This document shows, one piece after another, positions 17,230 through 25,670 of a stretch of 64,000 nucleotides of DNA. Numbering within the stretch: the first letter of the stretch is position 1; each line of letters begins with the position of its first letter. The translations under genes were made by a program, and so were the position numbers. This stretch comes from Zhihengliuella sp. ISTPL4 (GTDB lineage Bacteria; Actinomycetota; Actinomycetes; Actinomycetales; Microbacteriaceae), in contig NZ_CP025422.1 of assembly GCF_002848265.1 (NCBI RefSeq), forward strand, positions 1,642,727-1,706,726, given 5' to 3'. Under the pieces are notes generated by a model that saw nothing but the letters and a program-made list of their open reading frames with translations, searched no databases and was not told the origin of the DNA.

Positions 17230-17300
17230 GCCCAGGCGCGCGGTCGAATTCCGTGGTCAGTCGCTCCCCGGTGGTTGTCCACCCAGACGCCAGTCGCGAC
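17230..17300 (-). ncRNA. ZTP/ZMP riboswitch (pfl motif) upstream of glyA-folD
   Basis: Reading the minus strand, GUCGCGACUGGCGU opens the aptamer. Then comes the hairpin GGUGG-ACAA-CCACC, the conserved GGGGAGCGAC whose GCGAC closes P1 with GUCGC, a 17-nt linker, and the second subdomain with GCGCCUGGGC. All invariant segments of the pfl consensus are present. The class senses ZMP/ZTP, which builds up when 10-formyl-THF is short, and turns on folate and purine genes. glyA and folD are classic targets. Confidence 0.94.
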
Positions 17301-17412
17301 GGTTACGAGCATAGCCGATGCGTGGCGCCGCGCACGCGGACGTTTCCCGTCCTGGGCCGGGCGACTGCAGAATCGTTTCGATCCCGTTGTTCCCTTGCAG
17401 CGCTCGGGCGGC

Positions 17413-17418
17413 TAGGTT
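17413..17418 (+). promoter_or_regulatory. -10 box of a leaderless promoter (GH20 gene)
   Basis: TAGGTT lies 6 nt before the ATG at 17425 with no ribosome-binding site between. Confidence 0.55.
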
Positions 17419-17424
17419 TTGTTC

Positions 17425-18936
17425 ATGGTCCTACCTCTTGATGTGCCCCTCGTCCCCGCTCCGGTGTCCGCGAAGGCGCGGGGCGGACGCCTGCCGCTCA
17501 CCGCGACGACGCGAGTGCTCGGCTCCTCCCCCGCCGCCGGACAGCTGATCGACGCCGTCGAGCGTCGCACCGGCCTCCGCCTCGCCGCGGTGGAGTCCGG
17601 CCCTGCCGAGATCGAGCTGTTCGCCGACCCGGCTTCCTCTGCCCCGGAGGGCTACACGCTGGAGATCGGCGACCGCGCCGTCCTCATCGGCGCCGACGAG
17701 GCGGGGCTCTTCTACGGCGTCCAGACACTGCTGCAGCTGCTGCGGGAGGACGACGCCGGCTGGGGACTGCTCCGCGCCGACATCGCCGACGCACCGCGCT
17801 TCCCCCGCCGCGGCGTGATGCTCGATGTGGCCAGGCACTTCTTCGGCGTCGACGACGTGAAGCGGTTCATCGACAGCACCAGCGCCCTGAAGTTCAACCA
17901 CCTGCACCTGCACCTCACCGATGATCAGGGCTGGCGCGTGCACATCGACTCCTGGCCGCTGCTCACTGAGCGGGCCGCCGCCACCGCGGCGAACGGCGCC
18001 CCTGGCGGCTACTACACCAAGGACGACTACCGCGAGATCGTGGCGTACGCGGCCGCGCGTCACATGATCGTGATCCCCGAGGTCGACCTCCCCGGTCACA
18101 CCCACGCGATCGGCGTGGCCTACCCCGAGCTGGTCGAGGCCCCGGTCCTGAACGACGCGCTGGTCGCCCAGTCCGAGCAGCTCGGCCAGCCGCTCCCCGT
18201 GGCGGGAGAGCCCTACCTGGGCTGGGGCGTCGGGCACTCCAGCGTCCGCATCCACGAGGAGGAGACGTACCGGTTCGTCCGCGACGTCGTCCGCGAGCTC
18301 GCCGAGATGACGCCCGGGCCCTACATCCACATCGGGGGCGACGAGTCCCTCGGCACACCCCAGGCCGACTTCGACCTCTTCGCGGAGCGCGCGACGGCGA
18401 TCGTCGTCGAGGAGGGCAAGACCCCGGTCGCGTGGCACGAGATGGGATCCGCAGCCGACATCGCCCGCGGGACGGTCGGCCAGTACTGGGGCATGACGAC
18501 GCCGACGGGTACGCACGCCGAGGAGGCCACCCACTTCGTCGAGCGCGGCGGCGCCCTCCTCATGTCGGCGGCGGATGCGACCTATCTCGACATGAAGTAC
18601 ACGGCCGACTTCCCGCTGGGTCTCACGTGGGCGGCGATCATCGACGTCCGCCGCGCGTACGAGTGGGAGCCGACTGCCGTGCTCGACGTGCCGGACGGGG
18701 CGATCCTGGGCATCGAGGCCCCGCTGTGGTCGGAGACCACCCGCACGTTCGATGAGGTGGAGCAGCTCGTGTTCCCGCGCGCCGCCGCACAGGCCGAGAT
18801 CGCCTGGTCTCCGCGCGAGGGTGCGGGACGCACGTGGGAGTCCTTCCGCGACCGGCTCGGTGCGCTGGCACCGCTGTGGAAGGCTGAGGGGGTCGATTTC
18901 CACCCCGCCCCCGAGATCCCCTGGAGCGCCCGTTGA
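17425..18936 (+). CDS. beta-N-acetylhexosaminidase, GH20
   Basis: 503 residues, cytoplasmic (no signal peptide). An N-terminal GH20b-like alpha/beta domain spans about 1-125, then the TIM-barrel. HLTDDQGWR, PEVDLPGH and the catalytic Asp-Glu pair D306-E307 in HIGGDES are visible. Substrate-assisted hydrolysis releases terminal GlcNAc or GalNAc from imported oligosaccharides. It is coupled to nagA (the stop and TTG start overlap), so the products probably enter amino-sugar catabolism. The second GH20 domain of the window is in the fusion protein at 27927-31199, which suggests division of substrates. Confidence 0.93.
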   Translation: MVLPLDVPLVPAPVSAKARGGRLPLTATTRVLGSSPAAGQLIDAVERRTGLRLAAVESGPAEIELFADPASSAPEGYTLEIGDRAVLIGADEAGLFYGVQTLLQLLREDDAGWGLLRADIADAPRFPRRGVMLDVARHFFGVDDVKRFIDSTSALKFNHLHLHLTDDQGWRVHIDSWPLLTERAAATAANGAPGGYYTKDDYREIVAYAAARHMIVIPEVDLPGHTHAIGVAYPELVEAPVLNDALVAQSEQLGQPLPVAGEPYLGWGVGHSSVRIHEEETYRFVRDVVRELAEMTPGPYIHIGGDESLGTPQADFDLFAERATAIVVEEGKTPVAWHEMGSAADIARGTVGQYWGMTTPTGTHAEEATHFVERGGALLMSAADATYLDMKYTADFPLGLTWAAIIDVRRAYEWEPTAVLDVPDGAILGIEAPLWSETTRTFDEVEQLVFPRAAAQAEIAWSPREGAGRTWESFRDRLGALAPLWKAEGVDFHPAPEIPWSAR

Positions 18937-20105
18937 AGACCCTCTCCTCCGTGACCGGTTCCCTCGTCATCCACTCCGTCCGCCTGGTAGACCGCGGGGA
19001 GATCGTCGAGGACGCGTGGGTGCGCATCGAGGAGGGCGTCGTCGTCGCGCGCGGCACGGGCACGGACTGGGAGCCCGCGACCGACGTCGTGGACGGGGCG
19101 GAGGTGGGAGGCACCGGCGCGCTGCTCACGCCGGGCTTCGTGGACATCCACGGACACGGCGGAGCGGGTGCCGCCTACGACGACGGCGTGGACGCCATCC
19201 GGACGGGGCGGCGTCTGCACCGGGAGCATGGCACGACCAGGGCCGTCATCTCCCTCGTCACCGGGACGATCGACGACCTCGCTCGCAGCGTCGCCACGAT
19301 CGCGGCGTTGACCAGGACGGACGGGGACGTCCTCGGGTCGCACTTGGAGGGCCCGTTCCTCGACCCCGGTCACCACGGCGCCCATGAGCCTTCGCTGCTC
19401 CGCCACCCCGTCGCGGCCGACGTCGCCCGGCTGCTGGAGGCCGGAGAGGGCACCGTGCGACAGGTCACCATCGCGCCGGAGCTCCCTGGCGGAATCGACG
19501 CCGTCCGCCAGATCGTCGCGGCCGGCGCCGCCGCCGCCGTGGGACACACCGATGCCGACGCCGCGATGGCCGTCGCGGCCTTCGAGGCCGGCGCCTCGCT
19601 GCTGACCCACGCGTTCAACGCCATGCCCGGCATCCACCACCGCGCTCCCGGTCCGGTGCTGGCCGCGGCCGCCGACCACCGGGTGATCCTGGAGGCCATC
19701 GCCGACGATGTCCATCTCGACCCGCATGTCGTCAAGCTCGTGTTCGATGCGGCGCCGCACCGCGTCGCGCTCATCACCGACGCCATGGCAGCCGCAGGAA
19801 GCGCCGACGGACACTACGACCTCGGTGCGGTGAAGGTCACCGTCGAGAACGGCGTGGCCCGCGCCGACGACACGGGCTCGATCGCCGGCTCCACGCTCAC
19901 CCAGGACGTCGCCCTGCAGCGGGCCGTCGCGGCGGGCGTCGCCCTGCCGGAGGTCGTGCGCGCGCTCACCGAGACGCCCGCGCGGGCGATCGGACGCGAT
20001 GCGCACCTCGGTGCGCTGCGTCCTGGGCTGCTCGGCGATGCCGTGCTGCTGGACGCGGAGCTGCGCGTCGCGCGGGTCTGGACAGGACCGGCGCTGCCCG
20101 CCTAG
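18933..20105 (+). CDS. nagA: N-acetylglucosamine-6-phosphate deacetylase
   Basis: 390 residues, amidohydrolase superfamily. Metal-site His pair is H73/H75 in DIHGHGG. HLEGPFLDPGHHGAHE, HTDADAAMAV and THAFNAMPGIHHR follow, and LITDAMAAAG carries the catalytic Asp. It removes acetate from GlcNAc-6-P to give GlcN-6-P for NagB. The TTG start overlaps the hexosaminidase stop as TTGA and has GGAG 6 nt upstream. An in-frame GTG at 18951 is an alternative. nagB and a ROK kinase that complete the route are encoded 5 kb further on, on the other strand. Confidence 0.93.
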   Translation: MKTLSSVTGSLVIHSVRLVDRGEIVEDAWVRIEEGVVVARGTGTDWEPATDVVDGAEVGGTGALLTPGFVDIHGHGGAGAAYDDGVDAIRTGRRLHREHGTTRAVISLVTGTIDDLARSVATIAALTRTDGDVLGSHLEGPFLDPGHHGAHEPSLLRHPVAADVARLLEAGEGTVRQVTIAPELPGGIDAVRQIVAAGAAAAVGHTDADAAMAVAAFEAGASLLTHAFNAMPGIHHRAPGPVLAAAADHRVILEAIADDVHLDPHVVKLVFDAAPHRVALITDAMAAAGSADGHYDLGAVKVTVENGVARADDTGSIAGSTLTQDVALQRAVAAGVALPEVVRALTETPARAIGRDAHLGALRPGLLGDAVLLDAELRVARVWTGPALPA

Positions 20106-20600
20106 GGGTGCAGCGCTTCGCGCGACGCGCAGCGCTGCGGTCTCCGGTCGATCGGACGAGACGGTGACGCCGGACTCCCCAGATCGACATCGCGCATCTC
20201 GCAAGGTGGGAGTGGAGGGCCGCCGTTCTCCCCAGATCGGCGGCCCTGTCCCTCCCGTTCGAGCGGGCGGGGCCGGGAGCTCCTCCCCCGAGGATCCCGA
20301 CCCGCCCACTGGTGCAGTACCCCCCGCACCAGTGCCGGAACTCCGCCCCCCGGTGGAGTCCCATTCGGCTGTCTCTACGGGATGAGACGTGGGGTGCTGC
20401 GGTTCATTACGCGGTTCTCGGAAAAAAGTTCAGAGCACCTTCCGCGCCGCTTCTCCGCAGGGTTGTCGTCGACCGCGGAGCCATCCCGAGCATCTGCTCA
20501 AAGTCCTCCCTGGGGCTGGCCACCCGGTCGATTTCGCGAGAGAATCGTCTGACCGCGTAATGAATGACGCCTACCCGCGTCTCTCCTCCTGGGGACGGTC
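20106..20600. other. 495-bp intergenic region with several hairpins
   Basis: No convincing gene was found. Stems seen: GCAGCGC/GCGCTGC (20110-20138), probably the nagA terminator; GGGCCGCC/GGCGGCCC (20217-20246); and CACTGGTGC/GCACCAGTG (20307-20334), a 9-bp perfect stem with a 10-nt loop. A 13-bp inverted repeat at 20403 and 20552 is listed separately. Such a long gap is rare in this window and precedes the sigma-factor fusion gene, so complex control of that gene is likely. Confidence 0.5.
20403..20564. repeat. 13-bp perfect inverted repeat, arms 136 bp apart
   Basis: TTCATTACGCGGT at 20403-20415 and its exact reverse complement at 20552-20564. They lie just upstream of the sigma-factor fusion gene. 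Paired regulator sites, or the ends of a small mobile element, are both possible. Confidence 0.5.
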
Positions 20601-20621
20601 GTGTGCCCCGGGACCAGATGG

Positions 20622-22724
20622 ATGACCGTGCACCGAGAGAACACCACACCAGACGAGACCATCGGCGATGCCGACCTGATCCTTCGCGTCCGCTCCGGCG
20701 ACAGGGGGGCGTTCGGGGAACTCTGGAGGCGGCACTATCCCTCAGGAATGGCCGTCGCGCGTTCGGTGACGTCGTCGATCGATCCCGATGATCTGGTGCA
20801 GGAGTCCTACACCCGCATCTATCAGGCGATCCTCAAGGGCGGCGGCCCCAATGGGTCGTTCCGCGCCTACCTCTTCACCAGCATCCGCAACACCGCGGCC
20901 GCGTGGGGACGCGCGCGCCGCGAGACGGCGATCGACGAACTCGACACGGTCGCCGACCCGGACAGCACCGAGCACGCCACGAACGAGGCGCTCGACCGCA
21001 GCCTCACGGCCCAAGCCTTCCGCAGCCTCCCCTCCCGGTGGCAGGAAGTCCTCTGGTACACCGAGATCGAGCAGATGAAACCGCAGGAGGTCGCTCCCCT
21101 CCTCGGGATGAAGGCGGGTGCGGTGTCACAGCTCGCCTTCCGCGCTCGTGAGGGACTGCGCGAGGCCTGGATCCAAGCGCACCTCCGCAGCGCCAGCCCG
21201 GGCTCCGAATGCCAGTGGACGATCGAGCACCTCGGCGCCTACTCGCGCGGCAACCTCGCCACCCGCGACCACCGTCGCCTGGAGCTGCATCTGAACGAGT
21301 GCGCCCGCTGCATGATCGTCGCCGCCGAGGCGAAAGACGTGTCCAAGCGCCTCGCGCTGGTGCTGCTTCCCCTGGTTCTCGGCGCGACCGGCGCCTCCGG
21401 CTACCTCGCCGCCCTACAGGGCGGTGCACCTGTCGTCGCGGTGGCGGCGATGTCCTCCACCGTCCCCGGGGCCGTTTTCCTCGGCGACGGCGGCGTCGGC
21501 CAGGCGTCTGCCGGCGCGGCGGGCGGCAGCGCGGCCGGCTCTGCCGGCGGTGCGGGCACGGGAGCGAGCTCAGGCGGCGTCTTCACGGGCATGGGCGCCG
21601 TCGTCGGCGCCGGTTCCGCTGCCCTCGTGGTCGCCGGCGTCGTCGCAGCGGCCGCCATCGTCCCCGGGCTCGCAGGGGCGAATCCCGCCACCTCGCTGCC
21701 CAGCGCCTCCGACACCGATCCGTCGTCGATCACGACCGACATCGCCCCGGATTCCTCGCTCGACCTCGATGAGCCCCTGGTGATCGAGACGCCGCCCGAC
21801 GATGAGACACCTGCCCCTCCGGTCGAGGAGGAAGCGGCTCCACCGCCCTCCACCGAGACCGGGCCCGACGCTGCTCCCGCCACCCCGGAGATCCCCGCGG
21901 CGCTTCCCGAGGCGACGCAGCCGCCGGTCGCCCCCGTGGACCCGGTCGACCCGGCGGACCCGGTCGACCCGGCGGACCCGGTCGACCCCGTGGACCCGGT
22001 CGACCCCGTGGACCCGGTCGACCCCGTGGACCCGGTCGACCCCGTAGACCCCGTAGACCCCGTAGACCCGGTCGACCCCGTAGACCCCGTAGACCCCGTA
22101 GACCCGGTCGACCCCGTGGACCCCGCGATCCCCACGGACCCGCCCACCTGGAGCACCGCCGACGTCTGGCTCGACGTGGATCTGCACTGGTACTACGTCG
22201 TGCCGATCGCCGGCGCCCCGGGTACGATCGTGCAGGCCCTCCTCGGCGGCGAAGACGCCGGTCGCGTCGTCCTCGGCGAGGACGGCACCGGCACCCTCGA
22301 GCTCCGCGCTTCGTGGGAACAGTTCTGGCTCGCCCGGCGCGTACCGGTGACGTTCCGATACCTCCTCCCGTCCGGAGAGGCGGGCCCCTCGGCCGACACC
22401 ACGCTCTACGCGTTGGAGCCCGAGGGCGCGGGCGCGGATGAGCGCACGGCGGCTTCTGCGCCCGTCGAGCAGCCGGCGGTCGTCATCGACGAGGCCGAAC
22501 CGGTGGCGGCTCCGGTCGAGGCACCGGCGCCCGACGCGGCCTCCGAGGAGAACGCGGCACCCGCCGTCGAGGTCGCGGACCCCGTCCTGCCGGGGCCCGC
22601 CGCAACGGCGCCGACAGACGCCGCCCCGGCCGCCGAGGCGGCACCGGCCGCGCCCGCACCCGCCGATGACGCCGCCGCCGTGCAGACGGAGGCCCCGGCC
22701 GAGGCGGCCACCGTCGCCGAATAG
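20622..22724 (+). CDS. membrane-bound ECF sigma factor fused to zinc-finger anti-sigma-like domain and long tail
   Basis: 700 residues from the ATG at 20622; a GTG at 20601 after GGGGA is an alternative. Sigma region 2 spans about 17-100 ([17 protein letters not shown]) and region 4 about 125-185. A zinc-binding anti-sigma motif follows, H223-x3-C227-x2-C230. A hydrophobic helix spans 244-265, then a Gly/Ala/Ser linker and a second helix at about 327-350. A PVD tandem repeat covers 438-500, then an Ig-like Trp-containing segment and an Ala/Pro-rich end. ECF sigmas with built-in zinc finger and membrane anchor are known in actinobacteria (ECF52/53-like groups). The tail may sense envelope state. 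With two helices its topology is unsettled. Confidence 0.85.
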   Translation: MTVHRENTTPDETIGDADLILRVRSGDRGAFGELWRRHYPSGMAVARSVTSSIDPDDLVQESYTRIYQAILKGGGPNGSFRAYLFTSIRNTAAAWGRARRETAIDELDTVADPDSTEHATNEALDRSLTAQAFRSLPSRWQEVLWYTEIEQMKPQEVAPLLGMKAGAVSQLAFRAREGLREAWIQAHLRSASPGSECQWTIEHLGAYSRGNLATRDHRRLELHLNECARCMIVAAEAKDVSKRLALVLLPLVLGATGASGYLAALQGGAPVVAVAAMSSTVPGAVFLGDGGVGQASAGAAGGSAAGSAGGAGTGASSGGVFTGMGAVVGAGSAALVVAGVVAAAAIVPGLAGANPATSLPSASDTDPSSITTDIAPDSSLDLDEPLVIETPPDDETPAPPVEEEAAPPPSTETGPDAAPATPEIPAALPEATQPPVAPVDPVDPADPVDPADPVDPVDPVDPVDPVDPVDPVDPVDPVDPVDPVDPVDPVDPVDPVDPVDPAIPTDPPTWSTADVWLDVDLHWYYVVPIAGAPGTIVQALLGGEDAGRVVLGEDGTGTLELRASWEQFWLARRVPVTFRYLLPSGEAGPSADTTLYALEPEGAGADERTAASAPVEQPAVVIDEAEPVAAPVEAPAPDAASEENAAPAVEVADPVLPGPAATAPTDAAPAAEAAPAAPAPADDAAAVQTEAPAEAATVAE
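21933..22121 (+). repeat. 21 x 9-bp tandem repeat (Pro-Val-Asp)
   Basis: Twenty-one in-frame 9-mers of the form CC(C/G)-G(T/C)N-GAC encode PVD or, twice, PAD. A 36-bp higher-order block (three CCCGTAGAC units plus one CCGGTCGAC) occurs twice. The rare Val codon GTA appears here in six units. The pattern indicates recent slippage or unequal exchange. Confidence 0.9.
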
Positions 22725-22727
22725 ACT
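22722..22727 (+). promoter_or_regulatory. -10 box of a leaderless promoter (YrdB gene)
   Basis: TAGACT contains the sigma-fusion stop codon and lies 6 nt before the ATG at 22734. Confidence 0.55.
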
Positions 22728-22733
22728 GGACGC

Positions 22734-23105
22734 ATGACCCCGGATTCCGCTCCCGTCGCCGGCGTCGACCGTCCGGCCATCACGGCCCTCGACATCGTGC
22801 GCGTCGTCGTCCTCATCGTGGCGATCGCCTCGCTGGCCCTCTGGGGCTTCGCCAGCTGGGATCTGCCGTGGAACATCGTGATCGGCGTGGGGGCCCCCGT
22901 GGTCACCCTCCTGCTGTGGGCACTCTTCCTCTCCCCGCGCCCGGTGCTCCGGGTGCATCCCTTCCTCCGCGCCGTCGTGGAGCTCTTCATCTACGTGGGC
23001 GTGACCATCGCCTGGTGGTCGATGGGTCAGGCGCTCATCGGCACCGCGTTCGCGCTCGTCGCCGTCGTCGCGGGCGTCCTCAGCGGGCGCCGCGCCCTGG
23101 CGTGA
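22734..23105 (+). CDS. YrdB family (DUF2568) small membrane protein
   Basis: 123 residues with four hydrophobic helices, at about 20-42, 47-67, 78-98 and 99-118. The pattern LALWGF-x-SWDLPW-x-IVIGVGAP is that of YrdB/DUF2568, a family with no established function. It starts 9 nt after the sigma-fusion stop and its stop is 10 nt before the next gene, so it is transcribed with the oxidase gene. It may also be expressed alone from a leaderless start. Confidence 0.8.
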   Translation: MTPDSAPVAGVDRPAITALDIVRVVVLIVAIASLALWGFASWDLPWNIVIGVGAPVVTLLLWALFLSPRPVLRVHPFLRAVVELFIYVGVTIAWWSMGQALIGTAFALVAVVAGVLSGRRALA

Positions 23106-23115
23106 GCGAGCGGTC

Positions 23116-24480
23116 GTGAGCGTCGTCTCGCTGCTCATCGACGCCCTCGGCGCGCGCGTCGACGTCAGCGAGCAGGCCAGGCACGCTGCGCGGGCCGATC
23201 GCTCCGGCCATGCCGCCGCGGGGCTCCCGCTGGCGGTCGTGCACGCCGAGACCGTGGACGATGTCCAGCAGACCATGCGGATCGCGACCGCCACGCGCAC
23301 GTCGGTCGTGGTGCGCGGTGCCGGAACCGGACTCGCGGGAGCCGCCAACGCCGGCGACGGCGAGATCGTCCTCTCGCTCCGCCGGATGGATGCGATCCTC
23401 GAAGTGCGACCAGACGACCTCCTCGCCGTCGTCGAGCCGGGCATCCTCAACGCCGACCTCAACGCGCACCTGGCGACGCACGGCCTGTGGTGGGCTCCCG
23501 ACCCCGCCAGCCGCGACATCTCGACCGTGGGCGGCAACATCGCGACCGGCGCCGGCGGGCTGCTCTGCGCGAAGTACGGCGTCGTGCGGGATGCGGTGCT
23601 CGGCGTCGATCTCGTCCTCGCCGACGGCCGCCTGTTGCATCTGGGACACCGCAGCGTGAAGGGCGTGACCGGACTCGACCTCACCGCTCTCGTCGTGGGC
23701 TCCGAGGGGACGCTCGGCGTCGTCGTCGGCGCGACCCTCAAACTGCGTCGGCTGGTGCCGGGCGAGACTTGCACGGTGACGGCGACCTTCCCCGGAGTGC
23801 GGGCGGCCGCCGCAGGCTCCGCCGCTGTGACCGCCGCGGGGATCCAGCCCGCGATCATGGAGCTCATGGACGCCGCGAGCCTCGCCGCCGTTCACACCCT
23901 GCTCGCGCTTCCCGCACCGACGCCCGGTGCCGCGCAGCTGACGATCCAGACCGACGGCCCGGCCGCGCGCGCGGAGGCGCAGGCGATCGCCGCGATCCTG
24001 AGCGCTCACGAAGGCGTCCCCGTGGTCTCGCACGACCCCGTCGAAGGAGACCGTCTCCTCGCGGTCCGGCGGTCCATGCACGCCGCGATGGCGTCGTTGG
24101 GGACCACCCTCATCGAAGACGTCTCGGTGCCGCGGAGCGCCATGCCGGCGATGTTCGACGAGATCGCCCGCATCGAGCGCGAGTTCGACATGGTGATCCC
24201 GACCGTCGCGCATGCGGGCGACGGCAACCTGCATCCCAACTTCATCTTCGAGGGGGCGGAAACGCCCCCTGAGGTGTGGGCGGCGGCCGACGAGCTGTTC
24301 CGGGCCGCGATCCGGCTGGGCGGGACACTCACCGGCGAGCACGGCATCGGCGTCCTGAAACGGCGCTGGCTGGCCGACGAACTCGGCGACGACCAGTGGC
24401 GCCTCCAGCGCGACATCGCCGCCGTGTTCGATCCCCTCGGTCTCCTCAATCCCGGAAAGGTCTTCGCCCCCGATGCCTGA
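23116..24480 (+). CDS. FAD-linked 2-hydroxyacid oxidase/dehydrogenase, GlcD family
   Basis: 454 residues, GTG start. The PCMH-type FAD-binding domain covers about 35-215: VVVRGAGTGLAGAAN binds the pyrophosphate, and STVGGNIATGAGG and VVGSEGTLGVV follow. The C-terminal substrate domain has the metal/carboxylate motif HAGDGNLHP and GEHGIGVLK. Relatives oxidise glycolate, D-lactate or D-2-hydroxyglutarate. No GlcE/GlcF partners are present, so it probably works as a single-subunit dehydrogenase. The last codons overlap the Nudix gene by 8 nt. Confidence 0.87.
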   Translation: MSVVSLLIDALGARVDVSEQARHAARADRSGHAAAGLPLAVVHAETVDDVQQTMRIATATRTSVVVRGAGTGLAGAANAGDGEIVLSLRRMDAILEVRPDDLLAVVEPGILNADLNAHLATHGLWWAPDPASRDISTVGGNIATGAGGLLCAKYGVVRDAVLGVDLVLADGRLLHLGHRSVKGVTGLDLTALVVGSEGTLGVVVGATLKLRRLVPGETCTVTATFPGVRAAAAGSAAVTAAGIQPAIMELMDAASLAAVHTLLALPAPTPGAAQLTIQTDGPAARAEAQAIAAILSAHEGVPVVSHDPVEGDRLLAVRRSMHAAMASLGTTLIEDVSVPRSAMPAMFDEIARIEREFDMVIPTVAHAGDGNLHPNFIFEGAETPPEVWAAADELFRAAIRLGGTLTGEHGIGVLKRRWLADELGDDQWRLQRDIAAVFDPLGLLNPGKVFAPDA

Positions 24481-24880
24481 CATCCATGTGAGCGCCGCCG
24501 TGATCGTCGATGACGAGAACCGCGTCCTCGTCGTCCGCAAGCACGGCACGACCCGCTTCATGCAGCCGGGCGGCAAACCGGAGCCCGGCGAGTCCGCGGC
24601 CGAGACGCTCATCCGCGAGCTGCACGAGGAGCTCGGTCTTGTCCTGGCCGAGTCGGACCTCCGGCCGCTGGGGCGGTTCGTGTCGGCCGCGGCGAATGAG
24701 CCGGGGCACCGCGTCGTGGCCGACGCCTTCTCGGCCTCGATCGATCCCGACGGGGTCCGGGTGCAGGCCGAGCTCGCCGAACTGCGGTGGATCACTCCGG
24801 AGGACGCCCTGGCGCTCCCGCTGGCCCCGCTGAGCGTCGAGCACCTGCTGCCGCTCGCCTGGCCCGCCGGAGCGCGCTAG
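24473..24880 (+). CDS. Nudix hydrolase
   Basis: 135 residues. The Nudix box runs through GGKPEPGESAAETL and IRELHEELGL and fits GX5EX7REUXEEXGU. HGTTRFMQPGGKP before the box resembles MutT/ADP-ribose-pyrophosphatase-like housekeeping members. It removes a nucleoside diphosphate-linked moiety, but the substrate cannot be read from sequence. It overlaps the oxidase gene by 8 nt and converges on nagB 10 nt away. Confidence 0.9.
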   Translation: MPDIHVSAAVIVDDENRVLVVRKHGTTRFMQPGGKPEPGESAAETLIRELHEELGLVLAESDLRPLGRFVSAAANEPGHRVVADAFSASIDPDGVRVQAELAELRWITPEDALALPLAPLSVEHLLPLAWPAGAR

Positions 24881-24890
24881 CGCGCCCGGA

Positions 24891-25670
24891 TCAGATGCCC
24901 TGCCAGGAGGGCTTGTTCGCGAACGTGTAGCGGTAGTAGTCGGCGAGCCGCAGCTTCGAGGCGGCGGCCTCGTCGACGACGACGGTCGCGTGCGGGTGCA
25001 GCTGGATGGCCGACCCGGGCAGCAGCGCGGTGAGCGGGCCCTCGACCGCGCCGGCCACGGCCTCGGCCTTGCCGGCGCCGAACGCCAGCAGCACGAGGTG
25101 TCGAGCCTCGAGGATGGTGCCGAGGCCCTGCGTGATGCAGTGCATCGGAACGTCGTCGATGGCGTCGAAGAAGCGGGCGTTGTCCTCGCGGGTCTGCTGG
25201 GTGAGGGTCTTCACCCGCGTGCGGGAGGCGAAAGAGGACCCGGGCTCGTTGAAGCCGATGTGCCCGTCCGTGCCGATGCCGAGGATCTGCAGGTCCACCC
25301 CGCCCGCCGCGGCGATGGACGCGTCGTAGTCCACCCCCGCGTGCTGAATGGTCGCCTCCGCGCCGTTCGGGACGTGGATGCGCTCAGGGTCGAGGCCGAG
25401 CGGCTCGACCACCTCGCGGGTGATCACCGAGCGGTAGCTCTCCGGGTGGGAGGGATCGATGCCGACGTACTCGTCCAGTGCGAAGCCGCGCACCTGCGAG
25501 ACGTCGCGTCCCGCGAGGCGGCTGCGGAGAGCCTGATAGACCGGCAGCGGGGTCGATCCGGTTGCGAGTCCGAGCACCGCGTCGGGGCGGCGGTCGATGA
25601 GTTCGACGATCTCGGTGGCGACCAGGGCACCGGCGGCCTCGGCATTCTCGACGATGACGACCTCAGCCAT
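24891..25670 (-). CDS. nagB: glucosamine-6-phosphate deaminase
   Basis: 259 residues. GLATGSTPLPVYQAL is the phosphate loop. Catalytic residues correspond to E. coli D72, D141, H143 and E148 at a -6 offset: D66 (FALDEYVG), D135 and H137 (GTDGHIGF) and E142. It converts GlcN-6-P to fructose-6-P and ammonia. AAGGAGA precedes the ATG at 25670. Its first codons overlap the ROK kinase gene by 8 nt, making repressor-kinase-nagB a compact unit at the 3' end of the amino-sugar/D-amino-acid cluster. Confidence 0.96.
   Translation of the reverse strand: MAEVVIVENAEAAGALVATEIVELIDRRPDAVLGLATGSTPLPVYQALRSRLAGRDVSQVRGFALDEYVGIDPSHPESYRSVITREVVEPLGLDPERIHVPNGAEATIQHAGVDYDASIAAAGGVDLQILGIGTDGHIGFNEPGSSFASRTRVKTLTQQTREDNARFFDAIDDVPMHCITQGLGTILEARHLVLLAFGAGKAEAVAGAVEGPLTALLPGSAIQLHPHATVVVDEAAASKLRLADYYRYTFANKPSWQGI

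Noticed and set aside
17185..17305. Glycine or THF riboswitch upstream of glyA
   Set aside because: The conserved blocks fit the ZTP (pfl) consensus exactly; no tandem glycine aptamer or THF-motif core was seen.
21933..22121. CRISPR-like array
   Set aside because: The repeats are 9 bp, contiguous and in frame, with no unique spacers.
21401..22156. Collagen-like Gly-Ser-Thr repeat protein on the minus strand
   Set aside because: It is the complement of the PVD repeat inside the sigma-factor fusion gene; no ribosome site or other domain supports it.
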